A DNA stretch of 64,000 nucleotides from an uncultured Flavobacterium sp. (GCF_963422545.1 NZ_OY730232.1:1-64000); one strand, 5' to 3'. Numbered from the stretch's first letter, positions 43,476-52,668 are shown. The notes: generated by a model from the letters alone, not told the origin. Program-made: numbers and translations.

Positions 43476-43680
43476 CGCAGTATTCGGTCTCGGTTTTCAG
43501 TATTATTCAAAACATGTAAAAGTTTCGGTTTGCAGTCACGGTATTCAGTGATTTAGAAAGCGATTAAAAAGTCGCAGTTTTCAGTCTTAGTTTTCAGTCA
43601 TAACACATAAAAAAGTCTCAGTCTCAATTTTCAAAACTGAAAACCGAGACTGAGACTGTAAACTAAGACCGTAAACTAAA
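43476..43680. repeat. CAGTCTCAG-family degenerate repeat
   Basis: The gap between nusB and the leucine dehydrogenase gene is filled with words such as TTTTCAGT, GTCGCAGT and AGTCTCAG, and later their complements. A 12-bp perfect inverted repeat (43614-43625 and 43646-43657) lies near the end and would fold in the 3' end of the dehydrogenase transcript. Confidence 0.75.
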
Positions 43681-43682
43681 AA

Positions 43683-44792
43683 TTACTTCTTAGCAGCGTT
43701 TTCAATTTTTCTTAAATCGATACGATTTTGAGCAATTGTAAGAGCGGCTTTATGCGTAGTCATTCCGTTTTTTACAGCATAATCAATAATTTCTAAAGTA
43801 GTATTATAGATATTTTCTGTTTTTGCCATGATTTCGGCTTTACCATAATGCTCTAATTCAGCATAAACATTGATAATTCCACCAGCATTAATCAAGAAAT
43901 CCGGTGCATATAAAATACCTCTTTCCTGTAATCTTAAACCGTGAACATTTTCGTCAGCTAATTGATTGTTGGCAGCACCCGCAATAACTTTAGCTTTAAT
44001 TTTGTTTACAGTATCATCATTGATAATTGCTCCCATTGCACACGGTGCATAGATATCAACATCCGCAGTATATAAATCATTACCTGTATATATTGTAGCA
44101 TTGTATTTTGAAGCAACCTGAAGTAATTTTTCTTCGTTAATATCTGTAATTGTAACGATTGCTCCTTCTTTAGTCAAATACTCAACTAAAGCTTCACCAA
44201 CGTGACCAATTCCCTGAACCAAAACTTTTTTACCATCTAAAACATCAGTACCAAACTGACTTTTAGCAGCCGCTTTCATTCCTAAATAAACACCGTAAGC
44301 TGTTATTGGAGAAGGATTTCCAGAACCACCTCTTTCTTCAGAGATTCCGGTAACATAAGGCGTTACGTCTCTAACAGTGTCCATGTCTTTAGTTTCCATT
44401 CCAACATCTTCAGCTGTGATATATCTTCCACCAAGAGAGTGAACAAACTCACCAAACTTACGCATTAACTCAGGAGTTTTTTGCGTTTTAGCATCACCAA
44501 TAATTACTGCTTTACCACCACCAATATTAAGTCCGGTAATAGCAGATTTATACGTCATACCTCTTGAAAGACGCAAAACATCGTTTAATGCCTCCCATTC
44601 AGTATTATAATTCCACATTCTAGTACCTCCCAAAGCTGGCCCCATAACTGAATTATGAATACCAATAATTGCTTTTAAACCTGTATCTTTGTCATTGCAA
44701 AAAACAATTTGTTCGTGATCGTCAAAAGATAATTGACCAAAAACAGGATCCATTTTTTGAAGTTCCTTTCCAGTTGCGAAAGTTGCATCCAT
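43683..44792 (-). CDS. Leucine/Glu/Phe/Val dehydrogenase
   Basis: The protein has 369 residues. GGGKAVIIGD carries the catalytic lysine of this family (GLNIGGGKAV), and NSVMGPALGGTRMW the substrate-binding glycines. The NAD domain has VQGIGHVGEALVEYLTKEGA. It should deaminate branched-chain amino acids to keto-acids with NAD+. The sequence is closest by eye to leucine or valine dehydrogenases. It has a minus-strand promoter at 44850-44843, 50 bases before the start. Confidence 0.93.
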   Translation of the reverse strand: MDATFATGKELQKMDPVFGQLSFDDHEQIVFCNDKDTGLKAIIGIHNSVMGPALGGTRMWNYNTEWEALNDVLRLSRGMTYKSAITGLNIGGGKAVIIGDAKTQKTPELMRKFGEFVHSLGGRYITAEDVGMETKDMDTVRDVTPYVTGISEERGGSGNPSPITAYGVYLGMKAAAKSQFGTDVLDGKKVLVQGIGHVGEALVEYLTKEGAIVTITDINEEKLLQVASKYNATIYTGNDLYTADVDIYAPCAMGAIINDDTVNKIKAKVIAGAANNQLADENVHGLRLQERGILYAPDFLINAGGIINVYAELEHYGKAEIMAKTENIYNTTLEIIDYAVKNGMTTHKAALTIAQNRIDLRKIENAAKK

Positions 44793-44842
44793 AGCGATAG
44801 TATTTATTAGTTATAAATTATGAATTTGTCAAAAAGACATCT

Positions 44843-44850
44843 CAAACATA
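44843..44850 (-). promoter_or_regulatory. -7 element of the leucine dehydrogenase gene
   Basis: On the minus strand this reads TATGTTTG, an exact TAnnTTTG match. The predicted leader is about 45 bases. Confidence 0.45.
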
Positions 44851-44996
44851 GTTAAAAAATACATATGTGCTAATTTTTTATCTTTAAAATAACAATTAAA
44901 CAATCGATTTGTTCTGATAAAATTATAAATTCCCTTAATTTTAATTCATAATAATTTATAAAATCAAAACATTTCATCACTGAATCTCTTAAAAAA

Positions 44997-46775
44997 ATGA
45001 AAGAATTAAGCTATTTAAACAAATATTTCATTAAATATAAATATAGTTTCTCTTTAGGAATTTTAATCACCATAATCGCACAAATCTTCTCTTTATTTAC
45101 TCCTAAGTTAATTAGCAAGTCCTTAAACGCGATCGAGAAGTTTGATAAACTGCCAAAAGCAGATCAGACATCGCAGGTAATTATCGACACATATCGTCAA
45201 GGTTTGATTCATAACGTACTGCTAATCATAGCCACTACAATCGTAGCGGGTTTCTTAACTTTTTTAATGCGTCAGACTTTAATCGTAATGTCTCGTCATA
45301 TTGAATTTGATTTGAAAAATGAGGTTTTCAAGCAATACGAGAATCTTTCGCAGAATTTCTACAAACAAAATCGTACCGGAGATTTAATGAATCGCATCAG
45401 CGAGGACGTTTCAAAAGTTCGTATGTATGTTGGTCCGGCGGTTATGTACACCATAAATACATTTATCCGTTTTGCCATCGTTATTATATATATGTATAAT
45501 GTTTCGCCATTATTGACCTTATATACGATTTTACCTTTACCGATTCTTTCGTATTGTATTTTTAAACTGAGTTCAGAAATCAACAAACGAAGCACCACTT
45601 TCCAACAATATTTATCAAAAGTTTCAAGTTTTACACAAGAAATATTTTCAGGAATTCGCGTCATAAAAGCCTATTCTTTAGAAAATCAACATCAGAATAA
45701 TATGGTGGCTCTTGCCGATGAAAGTAAACAGAAGAGTTTAGATCTCGCCAAAGTTCAATCACTATTTGGTCCTTTGATGATTGCTTTAATTGGAATCAGT
45801 AATTTGGTAGTAATATATTTTGGAGGTGTTATGTACATCAACGGAACGATTGCAAATATTGGTACAATTGCAGAGTTTATTCTATACGTAAACATGTTAA
45901 CCTGGCCTGTAGCTTCGTTAGGATGGGTTTCATCAATGGTTCAGGAGGCCGAAGCTTCTCAAAAACGTTTGAATGAATTCTTGAAAATTGAGCCTGAAAT
46001 CAAAAATAAAAACCAAAGTCATTCTGATATTCAAGGTTTAATTGCTTTCGAAAATGTGAATTATACCTATGAAGATACCAATATTGAGGCCCTGAAAAAT
46101 GTATCTTTTACGGTGAAAAAAGGTGAAACACTGGCAATTCTGGGAAAAACAGGTTCTGGAAAATCAACAATATTATCGTTAATTTCCCGTTTATATGATG
46201 TTACGGAAGGAAGAATTACAATTGACCATAATGAAATAAGTACTTTAAACTTAAATGACTTAAGAAACAACATTGGAATTGTACCTCAGGATGCTTTTTT
46301 ATTCTCGGATACGATTAAGAACAACATCAAATTTGGCAATCAAAATGCAACGGACGAAGAAGTAATGGATGCTGCCAAAAGTGCTGTGGTTCATGACAAC
46401 ATCATTACTTTTAACAAACAATATGATACAATTTTAGGAGAAAGAGGTATCACACTTTCAGGCGGACAAAAGCAGCGTGTATCTATTGCACGTGCGATTA
46501 TTAAAAATCCGGCGATTTTACTTTTCGACGATTGTTTGTCTGCAGTCGATACTGAAACGGAAGAAACGATTTTAAGTAATTTATTTGAATTTTGTAAAGA
46601 TAAAACTACAATAATTGTCAGTCATCGAGTTTCATCGGCTAAAAATGCCGATAAAATAATCATTCTTGAAGACGGAAGAATCATACAACAAGGCTCTCAT
46701 AATCAATTAATAAATCAGGAAGGTTATTATTCATCGTTATATTTAAAACAACTTTCGGAAAAAGAATTACTTTAA
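44997..46775 (+). CDS. ABC exporter, MsbA/MDR type (half-transporter)
   Basis: The protein has 592 residues. Six membrane helices lie in the first 310 residues, and the ATPase domain follows from about residue 345. Walker A GKTGSGKST, signature LSGGQKQRVSIARA, Walker B ILLFDDCLSAVD and the H-loop IIVSHRVSS are all intact. The substrate could be a lipid or drug. It diverges from the leucine dehydrogenase gene and is followed by the PUR-domain gene on the same strand. Confidence 0.95.
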   Translation: MKELSYLNKYFIKYKYSFSLGILITIIAQIFSLFTPKLISKSLNAIEKFDKLPKADQTSQVIIDTYRQGLIHNVLLIIATTIVAGFLTFLMRQTLIVMSRHIEFDLKNEVFKQYENLSQNFYKQNRTGDLMNRISEDVSKVRMYVGPAVMYTINTFIRFAIVIIYMYNVSPLLTLYTILPLPILSYCIFKLSSEINKRSTTFQQYLSKVSSFTQEIFSGIRVIKAYSLENQHQNNMVALADESKQKSLDLAKVQSLFGPLMIALIGISNLVVIYFGGVMYINGTIANIGTIAEFILYVNMLTWPVASLGWVSSMVQEAEASQKRLNEFLKIEPEIKNKNQSHSDIQGLIAFENVNYTYEDTNIEALKNVSFTVKKGETLAILGKTGSGKSTILSLISRLYDVTEGRITIDHNEISTLNLNDLRNNIGIVPQDAFLFSDTIKNNIKFGNQNATDEEVMDAAKSAVVHDNIITFNKQYDTILGERGITLSGGQKQRVSIARAIIKNPAILLFDDCLSAVDTETEETILSNLFEFCKDKTTIIVSHRVSSAKNADKIIILEDGRIIQQGSHNQLINQEGYYSSLYLKQLSEKELL

Positions 46776-46829
46776 TTGTTGTGTAATCGATAAATTTTTA
46801 TGATTTTTGAGTACTATTAATTCCAAAAA

Positions 46830-47213
46830 ATGATAGAACGTATTATGAGAGAAAATGACATGTTAGAAAAAGAAGAGATTTTTTCTAAAGTATTACGAGC
46901 AGGAAGAAGAACTTATTTCTTTGATGTGAGAGCTACTAAAGCTGACGATTATTATATCACAATTACCGAAAGTAAAAAATTTACTGAAGAAGATGGTTCT
47001 TTTCATTTTAAAAAACACAAAATTTACTTGTACAAAGAAGATTTTAGTGCTTTTGCCGAAATACTAGAAGAAATGACTTCATACGTCTTGAACCACAAAG
47101 GCGAAGAAGTAATTTCTGAAAGACACCAAAAAGATTTCAAAAAAGAATACGGTTCTGATAAACCTGAGGGTCAAAGAACTAGTTTTACTGATATTGATTT
47201 TGACGATATTTAG
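46830..47213 (+). CDS. PUR-domain nucleic-acid-binding protein (DUF3276)
   Basis: The protein has 127 residues. EEIFSKVLRAGRRTYFFDVRATKADDYYITITESKKF and HFKKHKIYLYKEDF form the PUR repeat found in bacterial Pur-alpha-like proteins, which bind single-stranded DNA or RNA. Another possible start lies at 46845. It lies 54 bp downstream of the ABC exporter gene and is followed by a terminator. Confidence 0.9.
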   Translation: MIERIMRENDMLEKEEIFSKVLRAGRRTYFFDVRATKADDYYITITESKKFTEEDGSFHFKKHKIYLYKEDFSAFAEILEEMTSYVLNHKGEEVISERHQKDFKKEYGSDKPEGQRTSFTDIDFDDI

Positions 47214-47240
47214 TCGAATATAACTTTTTTTAAAAGTACG

Positions 47241-47267
47241 AGTCCAATATGTCCTGCATTTTGGACT
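47241..47267 (+). terminator. Intrinsic terminator after the PUR gene
   Basis: AGTCCAA and TTGGACT form a 7-bp stem with a 13-base loop, followed by T7. Confidence 0.75.
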
Positions 47268-47380
47268 TTTTTTATATATTTAAAACGCTTTTAAACAATA
47301 AATTTAACTCATCAAAACATAGAATTTCAAATATTGAAAAAGAGTTGAAAAAAAAATAATCACTAAATAAATCCACGGCA

Positions 47381-47926
47381 ATGGAAACACAACTTTTAAT
47401 ATTACCCGGACTTGGAAATTCCGGCGAGAAACATTGGCAAACCTTTTGGCATAAAAAATTTGAAAACTCAATACGTTTGGTTCAGGACAATTGGGACGAA
47501 CCTATTCGCGAGGAATGGATTGAACGCTTAAACGAAGAAGTATCTAAACTCAATACTCCAACTATTTTAGTGGCTCATAGTCTGGCCGTTTCATTAGTGC
47601 AACATTGGGCAGCATCAAATACGAACAAAAATATTGTAGGTGCATTATTAGTGGCTCCTGCCGATGTAGATTCTCCTGAACATACGCCCGAAAGCATTAG
47701 GAACTTTTCACCAATGCCAACTTCAAAATTACCTTTTCCGTCGATCGTTATAGCAAGCGAAAATGATCCCTATGCTTCTTTTGAAAGAAAACAATATTTT
47801 GCAGAAAAATGGGGAAGTGATTTCGTAAATGTCGGACAGCAAGGACACATCAACTCAGATTCTGATTTAAAATACTGGGAAGAAGGTCAGTTGATTTTAC
47901 AGCAGTTGATTGATAAAATTTCTTAG
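47381..47926 (+). CDS. RBBP9/YdeN-like serine hydrolase
   Basis: This alpha/beta hydrolase has 181 residues. LPGLGNSGEKHWQTFW is the usual start of the family, and the nucleophile lies in VAHSLAVSLVQHW (H-S-L-A in place of G-x-S-x-G). An Asp in NDPYASFER and a His in QGHINSDS complete the triad. It is cytosolic. The substrate is unknown. Confidence 0.9.
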   Translation: METQLLILPGLGNSGEKHWQTFWHKKFENSIRLVQDNWDEPIREEWIERLNEEVSKLNTPTILVAHSLAVSLVQHWAASNTNKNIVGALLVAPADVDSPEHTPESIRNFSPMPTSKLPFPSIVIASENDPYASFERKQYFAEKWGSDFVNVGQQGHINSDSDLKYWEEGQLILQQLIDKIS

Positions 47927-48288
47927 TATTCAGCTTATAGTCGCAGTATTCAGTCTCAGTTTACAGTCTGAACGTGAAAACTGAGACTGAAACTAACTGC
48001 AGTGTTGAAAATTGCTGAATTAATTAGTGAAATTCGTGACGAAGATTTAACCGCAAAGTTCGCAAAGATTTTACGCAAAGTATGCAAAGATTCTTAGCTT
48101 ATTTAAAGACTTCAAAGCTCGCAAAGGTTCAAAAAATCCACAATCAATTCGTGCGAATTCGTGAAATTCGTGGCAAAAAATAACCGCAAAGAGAAAAATC
48201 ATTTTAATCTGTACAATCTGTGGCAAAAACTGAATACTGAGACTGTAAACTGGGACTGAATACTGAGACTGCGACTGAATATTAAAAA
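47925..48288. repeat. 362-bp gap filled with three repeat types
   Basis: The first part (47925-47998) has CAGTCTCAG words and their complement. The middle (48030-48130) has CGCAAAG words in tandem (CCGCAAAGTTCGCAAAG and relatives). Then follow a CACGAATT element in the complementary sense (48145-48176), an AATCTG-word block and more CTGAGACTG words up to 48284. I see no gene. Confidence 0.75.
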
Positions 48289-48624
48289 CTACCCAATCCT
48301 AAGTCCGTTTTCTATTTTAAAATCAGGAGCCAATAAAATTACGTCTCCCTCCTTGCCTATTGCGCCAAGAACCAGGCATTCGCTCATAAATTTTCCGATT
48401 TGTTTTCTTGGGAAATTTACTACTGATATAATTTGTCGGTTTAATAAGTCTTCTTTTTTGTAAAGTGCTGTTATTTGTGCCGATGATTTTCGGATACCAA
48501 TTTCGACACCAAAATCAATTGTAAGCTGATAAGCGGGTTTTCTTGCTTCGGGAAAATCATTTACTTCTATAATGGTTCCGACACGCATATCGGTTCTTTC
48601 AAATTCACTCCAGGTTAAATCCAT
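48289..48624 (-). CDS. CsaA-like tRNA-binding domain protein
   Basis: The protein has 111 residues and consists of one OB-fold tRNA-binding domain. FERTDMRVGTIIEVNDFPEARKPAYQLTIDFG, then RKSSAQIT and VVNFPRKQIGKFMSECLVLGA are the motifs of CsaA. In Bacillus CsaA acts as a secretion-related chaperone and can bind tRNA. Length is normal. It stands alone between a repeat block and a divergent hydrolase. Confidence 0.92.
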   Translation of the reverse strand: MDLTWSEFERTDMRVGTIIEVNDFPEARKPAYQLTIDFGVEIGIRKSSAQITALYKKEDLLNRQIISVVNFPRKQIGKFMSECLVLGAIGKEGDVILLAPDFKIENGLRIG

Positions 48625-48757
48625 TTTATTTTAATATTTGTTGCTTTACAAACCTATAAATTTTGTAATTATTACTACTAATTCTGTAACCGTTTTTTTT
48701 ATCCAGCTTCTAATTTTACGCAGCAACTTCTGAAGAAAACATTAAAAAATATACAAA

Positions 48758-49651
48758 ATGGAAAATAGTCTTGCAAATACCGGCGTTTCGCTCAAAGATC
48801 ATAGCTTTGATATTCAACATTTAAACACGGATAAATATATTGAAACGGATAAAAATGTAAAACTTTATGTCAAAGATTATGGAACTGGAAAACCGGTAAT
48901 TTTAATTCATGGCTGGCCATTTTCTAACGAAATGTGGGAATACCAAATCGATTTTCTGGTTCAAAATAATTACCGTGTAATTGCTTATGATCGCCGCGGA
49001 TTTGGCAAATCATCACATCCTTATGACGGATATGATTATGATACTTTAACGGATGATTTAAAAGAAATTATTGAGCAGCTTCAATTAGAAAATGCAACTC
49101 TTGTTGGTTTCTCTATGGGAGGCGGTGAAGTTGTTCGTTACTTTAGCCGTCATAGTGGAAAAGGCGTTACAAAAGCAGTTCTAATTTCTGTTACAGTTCC
49201 TTTTTTACTGCAAACCAATGAAAATCCTGATGGTTATCCAAAAGAAAAAACCGAAAATACAGCAAATGCGATTAAAGCAGACCGAATAGGATTTATGGAT
49301 AATTTTGGGAAAACCTTCTTCGGAATAAATATTATAAACAGGCCTTTGAGTACTCCATTATTAGAATATTACAGAACCTTATGTTCCGTAGCTTCTCCCC
49401 GCGCTACTTTAAAATGTGCAGAATCTTTTTCGTTTACTGATTTTAGAAACGAATTGGATTTCATAAAAGTTCCAACTTTAATTATTCATGGCGACGATGA
49501 TAAAATTGTTCCTATTGACCTAACTTCCAAAAAAGCAGCCAAAGCCATTACCGAAAACACTTATATTGTTTATGAAGGCGCGCCACACGGCTTATTTTAT
49601 ACTCATAAAGACAAACTAAACAAAGATTTATTAGATTTTTTGAATGCCTAG
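48758..49651 (+). CDS. Alpha/beta hydrolase, non-heme chloroperoxidase-like
   Basis: The protein has 297 residues. HGWPFSNEMWEYQ has the oxyanion His-Gly, GFSMGGGEVVRYFSRH the nucleophile serine, IHGDDDKIVP the Asp and EGAPHGLFYTH the His. The pattern is that of the cofactor-free haloperoxidase/esterase group. About 30 residues precede the fold without looking like a signal peptide. The physiological substrate is unknown. Confidence 0.9.
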   Translation: MENSLANTGVSLKDHSFDIQHLNTDKYIETDKNVKLYVKDYGTGKPVILIHGWPFSNEMWEYQIDFLVQNNYRVIAYDRRGFGKSSHPYDGYDYDTLTDDLKEIIEQLQLENATLVGFSMGGGEVVRYFSRHSGKGVTKAVLISVTVPFLLQTNENPDGYPKEKTENTANAIKADRIGFMDNFGKTFFGINIINRPLSTPLLEYYRTLCSVASPRATLKCAESFSFTDFRNELDFIKVPTLIIHGDDDKIVPIDLTSKKAAKAITENTYIVYEGAPHGLFYTHKDKLNKDLLDFLNA

Positions 49652-49856
49652 ATATACCAAAATGCGGTAGTTTATATTAACTCAAAGCGTTTTTTACTTC
49701 GCAAATGAGCAAATTATAATCTCTAAAAAATCAATAAAATCTGTGACCAAAAAGTGAAACAATCCATTAAAACAGAAAGCAAATAATAATTAACTATTGT
49801 ACCCTTTCTTTTACAGAATATTAAAGTTATTTTTGAGTAACTAATTTTCTTTAAAA

Positions 49857-50411
49857 ATGGCACGTACACCTTCAAATATGATTCCCCTTGGAACAATTGC
49901 TCCAAGTTTTAAATTAAAAGACACTAATTCTAGTAATGAATATTCATTTGAAGATTTAAAAGGATCAAAAGGTACACTTGTAATTTTCATTTGCAATCAT
50001 TGTCCGTTTGTGCATCATGTAATTAGGGAAGTTGTAATGATTGCTAATGATTATCGTGTTCAGGGAATTGGTGTTATTGCCATTTCGAGTAATGATGTTG
50101 TAAAATATCCGCAAGATTCTCCTGAATTGATGACTGAATTTGCTTTTCAGAATAAAATAGATTTCCCTTATTTATTCGACGAAAGCCAGGAAGTTGCCAA
50201 AGCTTACGAAGCGGCTTGTACTCCTGATTTTTACTTATTTGACAATCAAAACCGATTATTTTACCGTGGTCAGCTTGATGATTCCAGACCCGGAAATGGA
50301 ATTCCGCTAAGCGGAAGTGATTTACGCAACGCAATTGATTGCCTCATTTATAATCGAAAATTAAAAGGTCCTCAAAAGCCCAGTATTGGCTGTAATATCA
50401 AATGGAAATAA
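49857..50411 (+). CDS. Thioredoxin-fold redoxin family protein
   Basis: The protein has 184 residues. APSFKLKDTNSSNEYSFEDLKG and IFICNHCPFVHHVIREV give the redoxin fold with a C-x-x-C active site. AISSNDVVKYPQDSPELM and PDFYLFDNQNRLFYRGQLDDSRPGN are typical of a conserved group of cytosolic thioredoxin-like proteins. It is likely a thiol oxidoreductase or peroxiredoxin-like enzyme. A strong -7 element follows the stop at 50442. Confidence 0.88.
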   Translation: MARTPSNMIPLGTIAPSFKLKDTNSSNEYSFEDLKGSKGTLVIFICNHCPFVHHVIREVVMIANDYRVQGIGVIAISSNDVVKYPQDSPELMTEFAFQNKIDFPYLFDESQEVAKAYEAACTPDFYLFDNQNRLFYRGQLDDSRPGNGIPLSGSDLRNAIDCLIYNRKLKGPQKPSIGCNIKWK

Positions 50412-50441
50412 AAAGATTCTAGGTTTTCCGAAAACTTTTCC

Positions 50442-50832
50442 TATATTTGCAGATCAATAAATATTCTCATTGTGAGCACTATAAACATATTTACAGCGAC
50501 ACTTTTGTTGTTTTCTTTAAAAAGAAAACCGCTTACGGCTGCATTTATTTCACATAGTAAGGCCTTTATTAATTAGGCCTCCGTCTATTTCAATTTCTTC
50601 TTTCAGGCGGAGGATTTATACCAGGATTTAAATCATTTATTTTATTTGAAAGAGTAAATTCTCTATCAAATAATTTTCTGGTTTTTTAAATCAAAAATTC
50701 CAAAAACATAGATAAGTTTCTAATTCCTATTGCAAATATGCAATTTGGAAAATAATTATGCTTTTGTCAGCCTGCAAAGAAATCATGAAAAAACATTAAA
50801 GTTCAACAAATTAAATAATAATAAATATCGTT
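50442..50832 (+). ncRNA. Promoter-led non-coding stretch: candidate small RNA or long leader
   Basis: A perfect -7 element (TATATTTG, 50442-50449) lies 30 bases after the redoxin stop, yet the next ATG is at 50833. The transcript would carry TTTTCTTT/AAAGAAAA near 50512-50530 and AGGCCT/AGGCCT around 50562-50580. A 9-bp stem CCTCCGTCT with AGGCGGAGG lies around 50578-50612 (one G-U pair). No open frame fits. I do not recognise a known riboswitch. It could be an sRNA or the 5' leader of the Rnk-like gene. Confidence 0.35.
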
Positions 50833-51228
50833 ATGAAACCAACACCCACCTTCTGTAAAACAGATTATCAGTTTCTAAGAGAATTGATATTAAAAAGTAA
50901 AAATTCAACAAATACTAAGGAAGCCAATCAGCTTTCGCAAGAATTAGATCGCGCGATTATCAGCGAAGAAAGTAAATTGGACAACTCGATCGTGAGAATC
51001 AATTCTTATATAACTATCGAAGATGTAAAAGCAAATAAACAAATGAAAATTCAAATCGTTTTACCTTCATTTGCTGACATAAAACAAAGTAAAATTTCGA
51101 TTCTGGCACCTTTAAGCGTTGCTATTATTGGTTTCAAGGAAAATGATGAAGTTGATTGGGAATTACCGGCTGGAATTAAGACTTTAAAAATAGTTTCGGT
51201 TAGCAATACTTCTGAAAGCGTTTCTTAA
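50833..51228 (+). CDS. GreA/GreB C-terminal domain protein, Rnk-like
   Basis: The protein has 131 residues. An N-terminal helical hairpin (about residues 5-50) is followed by the FKBP-like GreA/GreB C-terminal domain, with IVRINSYITIEDVKANKQMKIQIVLP and APLSVAIIGFKENDEVDWELPAG. Its size and order match regulators of nucleoside diphosphate kinase, which bind RNA polymerase. A terminator follows. Confidence 0.88.
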   Translation: MKPTPTFCKTDYQFLRELILKSKNSTNTKEANQLSQELDRAIISEESKLDNSIVRINSYITIEDVKANKQMKIQIVLPSFADIKQSKISILAPLSVAIIGFKENDEVDWELPAGIKTLKIVSVSNTSESVS

Positions 51229-51234
51229 TTTTTT

Positions 51235-51261
51235 AAACACCTCATTTTCGTGAAGGTGTTT
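51235..51261 (+). terminator. Intrinsic terminator after the Rnk-like gene
   Basis: AAACACCT and AGGTGTTT form an 8-bp stem with a T-run after it. Confidence 0.8.
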
Positions 51262-51287
51262 TTTTATGTTCTGTCTTAAACAAAAAA

Positions 51288-51318
51288 AAACTATTCAATA
51301 AAATTTACTGAATAGTTT
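51288..51318 (-). terminator. Intrinsic terminator of the cytochrome c gene
   Basis: AAACTATTCA and TGAATAGTTT form a 10-bp perfect stem with an 11-base loop. The A9 before it gives a T-run on the minus strand. Confidence 0.85.
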
Positions 51319-51342
51319 AGTTAAATCTACAATGACAGCTTC

Positions 51343-51639
51343 TTACAATTGAGAAGTTATATAATTTGATATTGAAGCCATTTGAGTATCATCTAACTTC
51401 GCTTTTTTCTGCATTTTTACTAAAATTGGTTTCCAATTTTCCTGACTAAATTTCTTTGGGTCAAATAATTTATGGCATTTTGCACAATTGTTTTCGTACA
51501 TGTTTTTACCTTCTGCTAATTCAGACGTTAACTCTGTAGTTTTTGCAGCTTCAGTTACAGCTGCTGGCGCTGACTTTTTAGTAGCACACGAAACTATAAG
51601 TAATACTACAGCTGCCAGGATTAAGATTTTTGTTTTCAT
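51343..51639 (-). CDS. Small c-type cytochrome lipoprotein
   Basis: The protein is about 98 residues; either of two adjacent ATGs (51642, 51639) can start it. The lipobox LLIVSC gives a lipidated Cys. An Ala/Glu/Thr-rich linker leads to the haem motif NNCAKCHKLF. The haem-c domain is short and ends near MQKKAKLDDTQMASISNYI, whose Met is a candidate distal ligand. It should carry electrons on the periplasmic face of a membrane. No oxidase gene is nearby. Confidence 0.88.
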   Translation of the reverse strand: MKTKILILAAVVLLIVSCATKKSAPAAVTEAAKTTELTSELAEGKNMYENNCAKCHKLFDPKKFSQENWKPILVKMQKKAKLDDTQMASISNYITSQL

Positions 51640-51671
51640 CATTTTACTTTATTTTTAAGTAAATATAAAAA

Positions 51672-51699
51672 AATCCCATATGCCGAAACACATGGGATT
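51672..51699 (-). terminator. Intrinsic terminator of the cyclophilin-FKBP gene
   Basis: AATCCCAT and ATGGGATT form an 8-bp stem with a 12-base loop, with a T-run on the minus strand. It lies 37 bases after the stop. Confidence 0.8.
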
Positions 51700-51735
51700 A
51701 CTATTTAAAACAATACTAAATTGTATCTAAAATTC

Positions 51736-52668
51736 TTATTTTACGTCCATTAATTCAACGTCAAAAATCAAAGTTGCGTTTGGCGGAATAACTCCTCCAG
51801 CTCCTGAAGCTCCATAAGCCAAATCAGATGGAATTACAAAACGAGCTTTGTCTCCAACTTGTAATAAAGCAATACCTTCATCCCAACCTTCGATAACTTG
51901 TCCTTGACCTAATCTAAATTCGATTGGTTTTTTACGTGGGTAAGAAGAATCAAAAACTTTTCCGTTTTCTAAAGATCCTTCGTAATGAACTGCAACTGTT
52001 TTACCAGCTTCAGCTTTTTTACCGTCTCCTTTTTGGATCATTTTATAACGCAAACCACTATCAGTTTTATCAAAACCAGCAGCTAATTGCTCCATTTTTG
52101 CCTCAGATTCTGCTTTTAAAGCTGCGTCACGTTTAAGACGAGCACCTTTTAAAGCGATAAAAGCTTCAATAGCATTAAATTTTTCAGCTTCTTCTCCAAC
52201 TCTGATGATTTCTACATTGTCAAGAGAATCACCTTGAGCAACAGCATCAACGATTTCCTGACCTTCGATTACGTGACCAAAAACAGTGTGTTTTCCGTCT
52301 AACCAAGAAGTTGGAACGTGAGTAATGTAAAATTGAGAACCATTACTTGCAGGTCCTGAATTTGCCATTGCTAAAACTCCCGGACGATCGTGTTTTAAAC
52401 TTGGGTGAAATTCATCATCAAATTTATATCCAGGATCTCCAGTTCCAGTTCCTTTTGGACAACCACCTTGGATCATAAAATCAGGAATTACTCTATGAAA
52501 TGTTAATCCATCATAGAATTTTTGTCCTTGAGGTTTTACTTTATTTTCCATATTTCCTTCTGCAAGAGCTACAAAATTCCCTACGGTTCCTGGTGTTAAA
52601 TCATGTGTAAGTTTTACTAAAATTGAACCTTTACTAGTGTTGAATTTAGCGTATATTCCGTTTTCCAT
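51736..52668 (-). CDS. Dual peptidyl-prolyl isomerase: cyclophilin fused to FKBP
   Basis: The protein has 310 residues and two catalytic domains. The cyclophilin domain (about 1-155) has FHRVIPDFMIQGGCP, GPASNGSQFYITHV and SWLDGKHTVFG with its Arg, Phe, Met, Gln and Trp active residues. A charged linker (about 155-200) follows. The FKBP domain (about 200-310) has VHYEGSLENGKVFDSS, GQVIEGWDEGI and IPSDLAYGASG. The fusion type is known as CFBP. It has no signal peptide, so it acts in the cytoplasm. A -7 element lies at 52699-52692. Confidence 0.95.
   Translation of the reverse strand: MENGIYAKFNTSKGSILVKLTHDLTPGTVGNFVALAEGNMENKVKPQGQKFYDGLTFHRVIPDFMIQGGCPKGTGTGDPGYKFDDEFHPSLKHDRPGVLAMANSGPASNGSQFYITHVPTSWLDGKHTVFGHVIEGQEIVDAVAQGDSLDNVEIIRVGEEAEKFNAIEAFIALKGARLKRDAALKAESEAKMEQLAAGFDKTDSGLRYKMIQKGDGKKAEAGKTVAVHYEGSLENGKVFDSSYPRKKPIEFRLGQGQVIEGWDEGIALLQVGDKARFVIPSDLAYGASGAGGVIPPNATLIFDVELMDVK

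Noticed and set aside
43476..43680. CRISPR array
   Set aside because: The words vary in order and spacing, there are no constant repeats with unique spacers, and no cas gene is present.
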